Shown: one piece after another, positions 46,347 through 59,873 of the stretch
Numbering within the stretch: the stretch's first letter is position 1
Layout of the letters: every line of letters starts with the position of its first letter
Position numbers and translations under genes: made by a program
The notes under the pieces: generated by a model
Databases searched by the model: none
Told to the model about the DNA's origin: nothing
Seen by the model: the letters and a program-made list of their open reading frames with translations, nothing else
Source of the DNA: Litsea cubeba
Lineage: Eukaryota; Streptophyta; Magnoliopsida; Laurales; Lauraceae
Length of the DNA: 64,000 bases
NCBI GenBank assembly: GCA_012931725.1
Contig: CM022949.1
Coordinates: 14,338,663-14,402,662 of the forward strand
Direction: 5' to 3'

Positions 46347-48066
46347 TGAAAGTCCAAGGGATCCTAACCCTAGAGGGGGGTGAATAGGGTGATCTACACT
46401 TAATGACTAATTACGGCCAATTTTAATTTCTTTACAAGTAACTAGTCACATGTGATGATTAACATACAAAATGCGGAAGCTTAAACAAAACAATCACCAC
46501 AAAACAATCACCACTACACAATCATTTATAGTGGTTCGGCCTCAATGCCTACATCCACTACCGGCTTGTGTATCCAACACCCCACCGGATTTCCACTAAG
46601 TATGCTTTTCAATAGGCTAAGCAATAACCTCTACAACCATGCTTTTCTAGGCTAAGCAATAACCTTTATAATGTTGTTTTTCTAGGCTAAACAACAACCT
46701 ATACACAATGCTTTTATATGGCTAAGCAATAACCTTACAATCAAATGATTTCTCTAAAGAAAGTGTTTTCACAAAACACTCTAAGAGATTACAATTTAAG
46801 CTCAAATAGAATTACCTCTACATAGGTGAATATGAAAATGAAAATCTAACTCACACAACACAATGAAATGCAAAGATGAATGCTCATGATATGTGTGTGG
46901 TAACTTCAATCAAGTTTAAAACATAAGCTCAATTAATGTATGCTTAATGCATTTGAAAGTTTAAAGCACTCAAATATATGATTGAAGTTATATGCAAATC
47001 ACTTGAACAACTACAAACTTGTGAATGATATGAAAATCTAAATATCACAAGTTGTATGAAAATGATTAAGACTAATCAAGTGATGCATGTGCAATGTTGT
47101 TTTCAAAAACTAATTTAACTAAGGTTTAAATGTATGAAAACAACAAAGATGATTCAAACAAGTTAATGAAACATGTTTATAAAACAAATCAAAGGTTTTA
47201 ACAAAACATGATTTATAAAGTTTTAACACAAAACTTGGTTTGAATCAAAGTGAGAAATCCATCACAATCTAAAACAAAGATTGAATGAAGGTAATGGATT
47301 TAACACATCATAGTTTATATGCTACAAATCATTTACCAATAATTTACTCAAGGCATAAAACATATGATTAATAAAAGTAAAGCTTACTTGATGATTTAAC
47401 TTAATGATCCAAGCTTTAGCTTTACTAATTTACCATTAGCCTTCCTTAGCTTGATCCCCTTTCTTTTGCTTCAAAATGCCTCAAGAAGGGCTTCAAAGAT
47501 CATCCCCAATGCTTAAGGAATGAGTTTCTTTTTATAGAAAAAGTGGTCCAACGGCTCCTTGTCGGTCGACCCACAGGTTGTTGTCGGTCAACCGACACCT
47601 CAACGGTTAGAAACCCAACGGCTTTAATTTTTGAAAAACTGGTTTTAGCGGCGGCCATAAAGCGCCGGTAAAAGTCCCGTTTGACCGCCGGTAAAAGTCA
47701 AGAATTCTCAAAAATGGGATTTTCAAAGTGATTTTCTTGGGGGGACTTTGGGCCAATAAACCAAGCATGGTAATATGATTTAAACCAATCCAAGTGCTTA
47801 AAAATCATATAACATAAAAGGCCAAACAAAATTTAAAACATTTAAAACCAATGGCTAGCTTGATTTATAAATTCTTTTCAAAAACAAATGCATCCAAAAT
47901 TTTAATTCAAAACATGCACAAACTATAAGGTTTACAATATTTAAGAACAATGCATGTAGAAAATCAGATTTCAAGGTTTTCTAAATCAATGCATGTGTGA
48001 AAATTCATGAGATTAATAAAATGCTAATTATGCATCCATCAAATTGCAATAAACAAAATCCTAACA
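46347..48066 (-). mobile_element. 1.7-kb copia-type solo LTR
   Basis: 1720 bp with the 5-bp duplication GAAAT (46342-46346 and 48067-48071). Ends are TGAAAGTCCAAGG and AAAATCCTAACA on the plus strand. On the minus strand it begins TGTTAGGATTTTG, has a TATA-like CACTATAAATG near 46525-46535, and ends with the CACCCCCCTCTAGGG phrase common near the 3' end of such LTRs, so minus is the likely sense. A palindromic stretch GTCGGTCGACC lies near 47560. No internal region remains. Confidence 0.8.
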
Positions 48067-48071
48067 GAAAT

Positions 48072-49081
48072 ACCCCTAGCAAATAGCCTACAAAAAATCT
48101 ATACAAGGCCGGGCCGGGCCCCCTCGCCGAAGCCAATCGCCAGATTGACAGGCCCAATTCCATAGAAACAGCAAGGAATCGATCTCTAGTTGTAGTAGTC
48201 ATGGCAAGGTACTTGGGTGGAGCAGTGGCGGACCCAAGATTTTCATTTGAGTGGGGCTCACGATGGTCAATTGTAAAATATATTCATGATTTTATTGTAC
48301 TTTCTTCACATTAATAATGACAAAATAGAAAATGTATTTGAAACATAATGGAGAAGAATATGAATTTTTCTTACTTGAGAATAGTGGAGAAAAATATGAA
48401 ATGCAACAATATACTACTCAACTCCAATAATCATAGAAATACACCCTCCAATATATACTCAATGGTCTAACAGGAATAGTTAGACCAGGATTTTAGCCTT
48501 GAAACATTTGGCTTAAACAGATACTACTCATTTAGTCAAAACCATTTAATTCTCAAATAATTAAATTCCACTAAATAAACTAAAATCTCAAGAACAAAGA
48601 AAACAAACAAGTAGACCACTCCACTTGACTCATCATATACATGGACAAAACCATAAAATACACACATCAATCAAAATTTAAGACACCCTTAGTAAAAAAA
48701 ATGAGGGAGATACTGTTTTTGAGATTTGAGACTTCAATATTACTTTCCTCATGTCATCAATAAAAAATGAGGGAAACAATGTAAGGTACCCTTAGTTATA
48801 AAAATATACACATCAATAATTTCTCCTTTGTCAATCTCTTTTTAAAATAAGGATTTCATAAATTGAGAGGGATAGACTAAGAGTTACAAGTAGTAGAGCT
48901 ATCTTATACGAAAAGAATATTTCTTTTGTGATAAGAAAATGCTAAGGCAATCCCTGGTTATTAAATTTCTACGGTCTATTTCAAGAAATAGTTGGAAGGG
49001 GTATTTTGGTCACTTTCGATAGATTATAGAGATGTAAAACCTTCTAAGTAGAAATGAGAGAGTGTATTGATTCTTCACTGT

Positions 49082-49125
<44 letters not shown>

Positions 49126-49283
49126 AGGCGGCTATACAACGATGTTGATGCTTGAGAAAAATAGGGATTTGTGGTTTATGTTGATTTGAGGATTTTTGAG
49201 AGGGGGAGAGAGATACAACAATAAAGAACTATTAGGTCTTTTGAAATTGCGGAACGAGAGGGAGGGCTTTGGTCTCATTTAAG
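48072..49283. other. Intergenic stretch, no gene seen
   Basis: Contains CAGTGGCGGACCCAAGATTT near 48225, which looks like one end of a decayed DNA element whose partner end I could not find, and a (GA)n microsatellite at about 49083-49121. Confidence 0.5.
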
Positions 49284-49435
49284 TGGATCCGTAGTTTTTC
49301 ACCTAATTTGAGTTTTCTACGTTATATCTGGTGTCATTATAGTGTGCGCTTTTGTTATTTTATTTTCACTGTATATCCTATTATTTTACACACATAAGGC
49401 TGCTGAGTTGATCAATCTAGAGATTAGTCACAAAC
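49284..49435 (+). mobile_element. SIRE-like LTR 3' fragment
   Basis: Matches 35262-35412 (shared CTGGTGTC, then TTTTGTTATTTTATTT, then CAATCTAGAGAT). It is an isolated fragment of the same LTR family that splits gene D. Confidence 0.7.
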
Positions 49436-50640
49436 CTCCATAATTTCATATCAAATTATCATAATACATACCTGCAAAATTCAACTGCTATGAAACCGAA
49501 AAGGGCAAAAACATGAACCAAAAGACATCTTCTCAGTTAACAGATCATTTGGAAAGGAAGTAGATTTGTTGATTAAAACTATGATCCATCATTTGATGGA
49601 CCCTATTTTAAGTATCATCTAGAAAAACTCCTTTGTAAGGCTGATGAAATAAGATTCCATGTTTTTATGTCCAAGGCCTTTTGATAAGATGGGCTTTTGA
49701 CTGCCCAAGCTCTTTCTCTTTATATTTACAAATTCTTCCCAGAGCTGCTCGACACTATTTGTACCTTAGAAAAAAGACCAAAATATCTTTCCTTTTTGGA
49801 TTTCATTTTTCTTTTTTTCTGACTTATGTGGTATCCCAAAAAGTTACTATGTAATAGTAAATTAGGTTACATGTATCATTTTATTTCATTTATTACTTTT
49901 ACCATTAAATAAGCTTAACACGCGTGAGTTCATAGTCATTTAAATATATATGAGCAGTGGCACACCTTTGATTGGCTGAAATCTAAAGCTCACTTCACTT
50001 AGAAAATCCCATTGGCTAGTTGTAAGGTTAGAAATGGTTAAAAAAGAAAGGATAATGGAGGAGGTGGGTTAGGCTGGCACATGGCTCCATCTACGGTTTG
50101 ACCCACTTGATGAATGGCGTGGATTGTAAAGTGACCAAAAATCTTAAGTGGGGTATTCTTTTTATACTTCCAGTGCCTCTGTATCTGAGGTATGGGAAGC
50201 ACTGTGGGCTACTGAATACTGGGTGCAAATTAGGCTTCGTATCAATCCTTTCCATAAGATGCAAATTAGAAAGATTTTGAGACGTGAAAATGTATAAATC
50301 TCATGATTATGACTGAGTGAAAAATCAGACCCGTTCATTTATTTTTGAGCTCAAGATTTTAAGGGCTTCAAATTCTAATGGTCTTATAATGTACATTCAC
50401 TGGAAAAAAATTCGAAGGATTTCAGTTCTTATGAAGGGGTTAGATTGATGATAAGTGGGTCCCATGAAAAGCAAGAAAGTATACTAATGTGTTTTGGCCT
50501 TTTTTTTCTTTCTGGGTAAGTGGACCATAAGATTCTCAAGAGTACAGTTTACATTTTCATTCTATCAAACAAAAGAACTCTACCTTCCAATATTTGCTTC
50601 TTTAGTTTTTTTTTTTTTTTTTTTCCTTTTTTTTTTGCAC
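49436..50640. other. Intergenic stretch, no gene seen
   Basis: Unique, AT-rich, with poly-T runs near 50608-50635. No convincing frame. Confidence 0.55.
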
Positions 50641-52503
50641 AAAACTCATATAGCAAAAAGGAGAACATTTTGGTCTTTTTTTTTTTTTTTTTTTAAGAAT
50701 AGGTAATACACAGAAGGATCAGTGAAAATTTATAAATTTGAGAAGAGATGGGATTTTTCTTTCTAGATAGTACAATAGGGTCAAAAGAAAGATAAAAATT
50801 GAAGAATCATAGACAAAGATAAAGGTGTCTTTTCTGCCAAGCACACTTCCAAGGATCAAATCCAGGGCCTTGGGGTTGATGGTATCACTCTTCCCCCGTG
50901 GCCCAACCTACTCATTATGTGACATTATTTGCATCATCATTCAAGCCATGGGCCCACGTTGCAAATAATGCAGATTCCCATCCATTGATTATGATTTTTC
51001 ATCTTAGTAGAAGTGTAGGACTCACCACTTCAATTAATTTGGAATTGACGGGGAATATATTGGCCAAGGATATGACTTGAGTGCTGTCCAAAACTCACGA
51101 GAAGATATTCCGATTCCCATAAGACCAATTCATCTCAGCCATCCATGTGTCCCACCTGGGATATTGGTATCACTATCATAAAAAAATGAAGAAATGAAAA
51201 ATTGTTAGGTCTGCTTCCTGTTACACGAGGTTCCTAGGGGAGATGAAGCCCTTGACCCCTATAGGACATATTTTCTTTCCATCTCAATCAATGCAGAATC
51301 AACTTTTCTCCACGTAGTATGAGAATCTTTCAACGCCCCAAATAAGAAGCCTTGATGTCGACAGTTTGTTATTGTTGCTATCCTAATTTTGAACGGTTGT
51401 GCTTGTTTTGGCATTGGAATATGTCAAGAATATTAAGCACTAACCAGCCAATGCCAATAACTTCATAGTCCCATTGCATTTGAGAATAGAGGGTTGTCTT
51501 TCTCATCTTACTATTTAGGATTGGATGGTGTACGTGTTTCTCCTATAGTAATAGAATTATGCTTCTTTAATTTCACCCATATGACTTGAGGTCTATCAAG
51601 GGTCCAATACTCATTGGCTGGTTACAACTTAATATTTGAAATTATCTAATATACGACCAAAAATCTTTGGAGTTATAATTGTGTTATTACACTATTAAGT
51701 TTTGAGACTTTTCATAAAGTGCATTTTCAGCTGCATGCACGACATTTGGCAGTGGACTATGTAAGATTCTCACTTCTTTCCATCCTCTGAATAGTTAACG
51801 TAATTAGAACAAAATCAATCACAAGAGCACAAGAGCATGACACACGATTTTTTAATGTAAAAGTTGTATTCGGAAAAAATTATGGGTCTTTTCGTCTAGA
51901 CCGTGGACAACCAAGCACTATATAAAATAGGGCTTTGTTCTAGTGAGAACAGTTTTTACATAGTCACCGTGAGAACTTTTTCTGAGACGCATTTATGGGT
52001 CCCATTTAGGGATGGGACCAGAGGGGATGGAAAGATCTATGTGAGATCACCCCAAGTATCAAGTTTGACCATAATCTCATGCCTCGAACCCCTTCATCCA
52101 TTGCCCGCGAGTTTAATGGCTTCATATTAAGTAAAAATTTAATCATCCATCCAACGGCCCAATCCATTTGGATGGGTGTCAAACCTCAGGATTAGTAACT
52201 ATCAAGGGAGGTCACTGTTTATGCACGGTTTGGATTGGTTTCTAAGTGGGCCCCACCAATAGTTCTCACGGAAGTATGGTGAGAACTAGTTCTTACTTGA
52301 ATATTTCCCTATAAAATAAATGTTATAAGGACTCACGGAACCTTTTATAGTTGCAACTTAACTTAAAGACTGCGATGGTCTTGCCAATGAGTCGCTGTAC
52401 ACCTTCACCGTGATTGAAATGCAAACCATTTTGACGCAACTCAAGGTGCTTCAACAAGCAAGAAGAACAGAATCAGCTTAAGCACAAAACTCTTCCACAG
52501 CGA
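50641..52503. repeat. Duplicated intergenic segment (copy 2, left part)
   Basis: Matches 16880-18157 with changes. Interrupted by the MITE at 51930-52309 and broken at 52503 by the CACTA element. It resumes at 62557. Confidence 0.8.
51930..52309. mobile_element. Mutator-like MITE
   Basis: 380 bp flanked by the 9-bp duplication TATAAAATA (51921-51929 and 52310-52318), the length typical of Mutator-like elements. The undisturbed site is at 17954-17965 (CCATATAAAATA). Ends are GGGCTTTGTTCTAGTGAGAAC on the left; on the right, reverse strand, GGGAAATATTCAAGTAAGAAC. Subterminal GTGAGAAC motifs occur at both ends. No coding capacity. Confidence 0.8.
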
Positions 52504-52529
52504 CACTACAAGAAATCTAGGCTGTTGTG

Positions 52530-54180
52530 ACGAAATTTTATGATGAATTTTTTTTTTTGTCTTAAAAGAACACTCAAAGACGAAATATAAATTTTATCTT
52601 TTTTTTAATTTTTTTCAAAAGTATAGGAGACGATAACAAAACTTCATTTGCAAAAATAAGGCGACAACTTCATTTGCATTGGCGTCAATTATTTTAGCTC
52701 ATTGGAGACGAATATTTTTGTCACAAAATATAATTTTTTTTGCGACGAACGTAATTCGTCACCAATAAGGATAAGTTATGGAAGACGAACATATTTCCTC
52801 ACCAAAATAAGGCACCAATTTCATTTGCGTTGGCGCGAATTATTTTAGCTCATTGGAAACGAACAATTTTGTCACAAAATATAATTTATTTTTACGACGA
52901 ACGTAATTCTTCACTAATAAAGATAAGTTATGGAAGACGAAAATACTTCGTCACCAAAACAAGGGGTCAATTTCATTTGCAGTGGCACGAATTATTTTAG
53001 CTCATTAGAGACGAACATTTTTATCACAAAATATAATTTATTTTTGCGACAAACGTAATCGTCACCAAGAAGGATAAGTTATGGAAGACAAAAATATTTC
53101 GTCACCAATAAATACTCCATCAGGCCGTTTCATCTTTCTGTTAAATGGGCGACAAATATATTTTTGTCTCGGAAAAATAAATTGTGGGGCAAATTATTTT
53201 AGCTCATTGGAGACGAACATTTTTATTACAAAATATAAATTTTTTTTGTGACGAACGTAATTCGTCACTAATAAGGACAAGTTATGAAAGACGAAAATAT
53301 TTCGTCACCAAAATAAGGTGCCAATTTCATTTGCGTTGGCGCGAATTATTTTAGCTGATTGGAGACGAACATTTTTTTCACAAAATATAATTTATTTTTG
53401 TGACGAACATAATTCGTCTCTAATAAGGATAAGTTATGGAAGACAAAAATATTTCGTCACCAATAAACATTCCATCATGCCGTTCATCTTCCTTTTAAAT
53501 GAGCGACAAATATATTTTTGTCTCGGAAGAATAAGTTGTGGGGTGAATAATTTTAGCTCATTGGAGACGAATATTTTTGTCACAAAATATAATTTATTCT
53601 TGCGATGAACGTAATTCGACACCAATAAGCATACGTTATGGAAGACAAAAATATTTCGTCACCAATAAACACTTCATCATGCCGTTTCATCTTCCTGTTA
53701 AATGGGCGATAAATATATTTTTGTCTCGGAATAATAAGTTGTGAGGTGAATTATTTTAGCTCATTGGAGACAAACATTTTTGTCACAAAATATAATTTAT
53801 TTTTGCGACGAACGTAAGTTTTCATGAATAAGGATAAGTTATGGAAGTCGAAAATATTTCGTCACCAATAAACACTCCATCATGCCATTTCATCTTCCTG
53901 TTAAATGGGCGACAAAAGTGTTTTTTATTTTTATCTTATTTATTTTACCGACGAAAGAAAACATCAGTAAAACTATTTTTTATTTTTTATTTATTTTTCT
54001 TTTATTTTACCGATGAAAAAAAAACGTCCGTAAAACTATTTTTATTTTTATTTACTTTTCTTTTTATTTGACGACGAAAAAAACATCAGCAAAAGTGTTT
54101 TTTATTTTTATCTTATTTATTTTACCGACGAAAAAAATGTCGGTAAATTTTTTTTAATTTTTATTTCTTTTAATTGAATA
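52530..54180. repeat. Left subterminal repeats of the CACTA element
   Basis: About seven imperfect units of 150-215 bases containing TTTTAGCTCATTGGAGACGAA, TCACAAAATATAATTT and GACGAACGTAATTCGTCACC. They are followed (53930-54170) by four copies of a shorter unit with ACCGACGAAAAAAA..CGTCAGTAAA. Such repeats bind the element's own regulatory protein in well-studied CACTA elements (family knowledge). Confidence 0.85.
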
Positions 54181-55329
54181 ACAGCCTAAGTGCCCTTCAT
54201 CATCATAATAAAATACAGAAAACAAATGAGCATTGATCAAGCTCGCCTCGTGGGGCCCACTACAATTACCTATATCTATAATGGATGACTATATAGGAGC
54301 TACACAATATCGACAACATGTGGCCGAATTGTTATAATAATTTGATGATCATAGCTATTATATAAATTTAGAGCAATGAAAATATTAGTTAATTCACGTT
54401 TAACTTACATTGTTGATATAATAAATAAAGAAAAAGATGAAAAGAAACACTAACAATATATTTATGAATTAAGAAATCATAAAAATATGTGAAAAGTCTA
54501 AAAATAACAATTCAGTGTTAAAAGAATTGCAAAAGGCAACATTTTTAAAATCTTAAAAATAAAGCTAACATATTTTAATATTTTATGAAGCATGAAATCA
54601 TAAAAAAATATGTAAAAAGGCTAAAGATATATAATAAAAGTTAGTAAGTCTTCATTTTTCTTGGACATTTTCAAAATGTCTTTTTGGGGATAAAAACCGG
54701 AAAGAAACCCATCATATTAGCCCAATCAAAGGTACATAAGTGTTAGTATTTAAAAACTGAGTTTCTTATCATGATTAAAGTACTAGGGGTTTTGTATGTT
54801 GGAACAGAAGCCTTTATAACATTGTATGACTGGGCAAACTTCTTGGAATGGCATGGCACAGAAAAAGGAAATTTGCTATGAGGGTGTTCGGCCTTTTCAA
54901 AAGCCAATATTAATTTAGAATATTAGATAAATATTTATTTGTAGCCTACACGCTGTTGAAGAAGTGGCCCATGAAATAGATGTCCTTGCTAATGTGTCTG
55001 CATCAATTGGATAAATTATATTTTAGATTCCAACTTTCCCTCATAAGATTTGTACAAAAATTATTTCACAAGTCCCCTTCAGTGTTAGATTAATTCTATT
55101 CTTTCTATGGAGGAATCAACCTCTTTGTATTGAAAGAGAATCTGAATATGAATAGGCATAAAGAGCCAATCGTTTTTCCCCTTTCATTCCGACTCTTTAT
55201 GTTATATTATCATTTGATCGTTTAATGTGGTTGTACACCCCTTTTTGTCTTCTCATTGATCATTTAGTTACACCCTATATGAAGCTGCCGCATTTTTTAG
55301 TATAGGATAAAAAGGTGAGGGGAGTCAAA
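54181..55329. other. Inner CACTA sequence, no gene seen
   Basis: Unique AT-rich sequence without a convincing frame. Confidence 0.6.
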
Positions 55330-55845
55330 ATTCTCTAACCGGGAGTCCTATTTTCGAACCATCAGTTTCTACAAGTTTCTCTACCCTCGAGCGAAGTGTT
55401 CGTGCCGGTTTTCGATTTTTCCGGGGCCCGTTTCCCTTTTCGGACCCCCGTCAGGCCGTTTTTGAGCCTAAGTGTTGGAAAATTCTATGTTTCACTTCTA
55501 ATTCTCTAACCGGGAGTCATATTTGCGAACCGTCAGTTCTTACAAGTTACTTTACCCTTGAGTAAAGTGCCTGTGCCGGTTTCTGATTTTTTCGGGGGCC
55601 GTTACTTGTTCCGGACCCCCGGCGGGCCGTTTTCGAGCCTAAGTATTGAAAAATCCTATGTTTTCGCTTCTAATTCTCTAACCGGGAGTCCTATTTGCGT
55701 ACAGTCAGTTCCTACAAGTTACTCCACCCTCGAGCGCAGTGCTCGTGCTGATTTTCGATTTTTCGGGGGCCGTTACCCATTCCGTACCTATTCTAGTTTA
55801 ATCTTCACCGATTTTTCCGGGGGCAGTTACCCGTTCCAAACCCCA
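55330..55845. repeat. 171-bp tandem repeat inside the CACTA element
   Basis: Units begin ATTCTCTAACCGGGAGTC at 55330, 55501 and 55673, 171-172 bases apart. The third is degenerate and loses register. GC-richer than its surroundings. A 133-codon plus-strand frame crosses it (55558-55959), but since it is made of repeat units I do not call a gene. Confidence 0.85.
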
Positions 55846-55939
55846 GGCCGCCCTGCCTGCCCCACCACTACCAGCCGTCCATTGATGCGCTGGCCGTACA
55901 CCCTGACCTTTAGCAACATTTTACTAAAAAACGTCGGCA

Positions 55940-56400
55940 GGGTTCAATTTTCGATTTAACTTCATTGTTAGGAAAAGTAAAAATCAGAGATTATTACCGA
56001 CGAATTATAAACCGTCAGTAAAATTGACTTTTAGCAACGTTTCCTTGAAAACCGTTGGCAAAGTTCAATGTTATTTTTAACTTCAGTTTTAGGGAAAATA
56101 AATATCAAAGACTATTATCGACGAATTCTATTATAAACAAATTTTATGAAGTGGGTAAAATGAACTTTTAGCAATGTTTTTTTTTTAAAAAAAACATCTG
56201 TAAAGTTTAATTTTATTTTTAGGAAAATTAAAAATAGAGACCTTTGCCGATGAATTTTTTTTTACCGACGAAAATTAGCGACAGAGAATTTATTACTGAC
56301 ATTTTATATTAAACAATGATAAATTTTAAGAAAAATAAAATAATTTTTACCGACATTTTACTAAAAAAAGAAAACGTAGGTAAACCTAATTTTTCCCTCT
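55940..56400. repeat. Second set of CACTA-type repeats
   Basis: Two to three units with ACCGACGAATTATAAACCGTC and GACTTTTAGCAACGTTT, like the subterminal repeats but well inside the element. This suggests an older terminal region or a nested relative. Confidence 0.6.
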
Positions 56401-57020
56401 CCCGCCTCCACAGTCCTCCTTTTCCCTTTCTCCAATCCCTCTTTTCCCACTACTCATTTCTCTCTCCCCTCACTCTCCAGACCTCTCCCAGGCGTAAATC
56501 GCCCCCACCAGAACCCTTCTCCATCGTCTTCCTCTCATCTCTTTCGCACCCCTCCAGAACCCATCTAATCTCATCTCCTCCCATCCCTTTCTATCTCTCC
56601 CTCCCTCTCCAGACCTCTCCCAGGCGCACGACCCACTTCATCTTCCTCCGCCAGACGACCACAGCAGCATTGCCAAGCGAGCGCAGCAACCCCCGGATCC
56701 CCACAGAGCCTTCATCTTCTTCCTCGCGCCGCCGGACGCCTCCCCTACACCAGGTACACCCTTCCTTCTTCCTAAACTCCTCACACACCGCGCACCTCTC
56801 TCTCTCTCCCTCTTTTCCCATCTCTCTGTTTCCTCTCTATCTGCTCTCCTCCCTCTCTTCCTCTCTTCTTCTTCCTCCCCTGCTCTTGCTGTAGCGCCCA
56901 CCTGCACCACTCCCTCTCTCCCTCAGTTCTCTCCCTCAATTCTTTGTCTCTCTCTCTCTCCCCTCTTCTTCCTCCCCTGTTCCTCTCCCTCTCCCCTGCT
57001 TCCTCCTCAGTTCTGGTGAA
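56400..57020 (+). other. CT-rich captured leader region
   Basis: A very C/T-rich stretch with (CTCT)n phrases. Its composition differs sharply from the rest of the element and resembles promoters/5' leaders of plant genes, and it precedes the WD40 fragment. Open frames in it (up to 192 codons, Ser/Pro/Leu-rich) follow from base composition. Confidence 0.5.
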
Positions 57021-57159
57021 TCGTAGTTTTGATAGGGTTTTTTTATTTGATGAGTGGTTTGATTGTTTGTTTCGGATGGGAGAAGATTGTTTCTTTGGAA
57101 CACATTTCTCATTCTGGTTCTTTTTAGCTTGGATATGACTAGGGAAAATGTTTTTCCAG

Positions 57160-57281
57160 GTAAATAACCTTGAAGTGGGTCCTGTTGAATTGAAAGGCCA
57201 TGAAAGAGAAGTTACAGCTGTAGATAGTTATGTATTTGGTATAAAGACAATCTGTCAATGCATTCTATGTTTCCATGAGCT

Positions 57282-57356
<75 letters not shown>

Positions 57357-57405
57357 GTGTCCATAAGAAACTGGAAAGATTGCTACTTCATTTGATGATT
57401 ATATG
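57160..57405 (+). pseudogene. Captured WD40-repeat gene fragment (CDT2/DTL-like)
   Basis: After the acceptor TTTTTCCAG, the first exon piece encodes EVGPVELKGHEREVTAVD, a WD40 strand with the GH dipeptide. After an intron-like stretch containing a (CT)n run (57286-57354), the second piece (to about 57405) encodes ETGKIATSFDDYM and is followed by GTATG. Together they match the layout LKGH.[EG]EVTAVDWC.SE.GKIATSSDD of plant CDT2/DTL-like WD40 proteins, substrate receptors of CUL4 ubiquitin ligases. The exact gene is a guess from memory; the WD40 nature is firmer. Stops and lost bases make it non-functional. Confidence 0.5.
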
Positions 57406-57490
57406 GTATGTGTAGCAGTTATCATTGCTACTATTTGTCTTCTTCTCTTCTTCCAATCACTGAAATTTATCATGCATGATTCATCACTAT

Positions 57491-57611
57491 TCTCACAATG
57501 GGTGCATCAATATCCTGTATATGCTTATGATGCACATGATGGAATAATTTCTCCCATTTGGTACTAACACCTGCATGTTATAACTATGGTCCATGAGCCT
57601 TTTGCCATGTT
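57491..57611. repeat. Internal direct repeat, copy 1 (partner at 60961-61081)
   Basis: About 120 bases, highly similar to 60961-61081 (GATGCACATGATGG, then AATTTCTCCCATTTGGTACT). Possibly both derive from the captured gene or an old MITE. Confidence 0.75.
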
Positions 57612-59706
57612 GGATAGTGGATACCAGATCTAGGAATATCTTCTGGAAGGTCACTTGGATAGTGGATAGTGCATTCACTCTTTTCTTCAAGTAAATGATT
57701 TCAAGCAAGGAAGCTCTCCCTCCTTGTGTCAAATCTTACCTGGGAATTTGGTTGCAACTTGGACCCTAAGGCCTTGGCTTGGTCTCACTCAGCTGCTGTC
57801 CCGAGAGGAGGTCACAACCCAATATTTGATAGTGTCTAGAATCTGCTCTAGCTCCCTCTGGTAACTATGTGGAATCTGTTGGTGTGCACATTTGGTAACT
57901 AAGTGGAATCACTGATGAGCACATTTGTATGTATTAGGAACCGGTTGGTGCTACACCTGCAGAATCTTTCCAAACTTTGGTGTTCTTTTTACTATTAAAA
58001 AGACGGAATTTATTAATCCAAGTGGAATAAGAAACAAAAATATTGAAACGGTGTTATTAAGACTCAGTTTCAATTATTAAGACTCAGTTTCAATTGAAAC
58101 AGGGAAAAGAAGTGATGGTGGGGATTGGTTGTTCTCATAATTCGTTAGGGACCTACACTTGACTTCATGTCTTGGCTTAAGACCTCCTGATTATGAAGTA
58201 ATGGTTGTAGTAATCACTTTGGGACTCACTGAGACAATCTCAAAATCTGATGTACACACTGAATCTCTCAGAAAGTGATTATCTGAACCTAGGCCTGGGT
58301 TTGCCTTACTTCATATAGAACACAAGCTTAATGTTCCCTTTATGAGTCCCGCTATAGTCCCATATGTCTCCAATGATCAAGTTCCAGTCCCAGTCCCACA
58401 TGCTTCTTACTTTATACTTTAGGTTCCTAAAACATTGGTTCAAGGAAGCAAGATTCTAGTTGTTAAAATCCTAGGATTTGGGATGCCAATCCCATGATTA
58501 GTATCAGAACACATGAGAAATTAGTTGCATTTATATAAAAATTTCCACACTTTCATACTAGTAAATCTTACAATTTCGCTTTGACTCCTACAATCCAATG
58601 CTTAGATAAAATCACATGGTCTAGGCTAGGCGAGAATAGCGACAGCTAAGTGAACTCTTTGAATTTATTACATTTTGTTGCTACTTTTATAGATTTAGAG
58701 TTGTGATTAGAATTTGTGATTTTTGTTCACTTGTTCAGTCGAAATCTCTAACTGCACTACATAGATCCGTTGGCTTTCTTTGTCCCATTTTATCTTGTCT
58801 AAGTACTCGGTGAACTTGGTATTTAAAGTGAAAACATAAATATAAATCATGAAGGGGATGGATGCTTAAAGTGAAAACTATGATGGATTCTTCAAGCACA
58901 CAAATTAGCATCTTAATATTTTACAGTTGCATTACATATTGTTCATAGTGAAAATAGAAACATCACCTTTTTGTTTGATACAACCATACGGGACACATCA
59001 TTGGCAGCTCTCTTCTCTTATATTTTTATTGTCTAATAAAGAAAAACACTTAAAATACATTTGAAGGAACAGTAGAATTCTCCAACTACTCATGTTGATG
59101 GGTGTGCTTGTAGTTTGTGGAATGTACTTTTCTAGAACTTCCATCATTAAAGTTTGCTGTGAAAATCTTTTAATATTATTTTATTAGCATATGAAAGGTA
59201 ATTGACATGGTTGTCCAAACATGCTTGGGCAGAGTATAGACATAGAAGTATGCAGTGGCCAGGGCATCTTACTTTCACCTAAAGTATTGATCGAGGATCA
59301 ACCCATGACATTGGTATCTGAAGTACAAATGGTGGAACAGGATGCAATAGCATTGGGATAATACTTAGTGACAAATTGAGAAACCCGGTCCTTGATGAGA
59401 TTTGGTATTTCTAGTTACATGTAATTTGAGTTGGGTGTTTATGATTCTTACAGTTATTGACCAGACTATTGGTACTCTGTAGGGCCATGTTTGTTTGCAC
59501 ATTAAAATGCATAGGACTTAAATAGATAGGGTGGTTAAAAATAAGATCAAAGTTGAATTTCTAACATTTTCTTTTTAGTTTGATTACTATGTATTCCAAT
59601 GCGCAGACAAACAAGTCCTAGAGGTGCATTTGAAGGTGTTTATGCACTAATATTAGTATAAATGCATGACCTGTTTGGGTTGAAAATGGTGCTTGGTGTT
59701 GTACAG
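57612..59706. other. Intron-like captured sequence, no gene seen
   Basis: Composition is like plant introns or intergenic DNA. It lies between the WD40 fragment and the Deg exon. Confidence 0.5.
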
Positions 59707-59873
59707 GGTCACTCTTTCTGATCAATCAACATATGCGAAAGTTGTTGGATTTGACCAAGATAAGGATGTGGCTGTGTTGCGTGTCTGTGCCAGAAGAGAA
59801 ACTAAGACCCATACCTGTTGGTATCTCTGTAGATTTGCTTGTTGGTCAGAAAGTATATGCCAATGGAAACCCT
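59707..59873 (+). pseudogene. Captured exon of a Deg/HtrA-type serine protease (Deg1-like)
   Basis: It is bounded by TGTACAG on the left and GTGAGT on the right, like a real exon. It encodes VTLSDQSTYAKVVGFDQDKD, then VAVLRV, then after a shift RPIPVGISVDLLVGQKVYA and NGNP. This is the region of the protease domain holding the catalytic Asp in chloroplast Deg1-like proteases; the His and Ser regions are not present. The frame breaks near 59785-59795, and Asn stands where the family has Ile before GNP. The protease call is strong, the exact Deg paralogue less so. Confidence 0.8.

Noticed and set aside
56316..56894. 192-codon Ser/Pro/Leu-rich frame
   Set aside because: Produced by a C/T-rich leader-like tract; no protein-like pattern, and the other strand is equally open.
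57286..57354. Ser/Leu-repeat protein from the (CT)n tract
   Set aside because: Simple microsatellite within an intron-like stretch.
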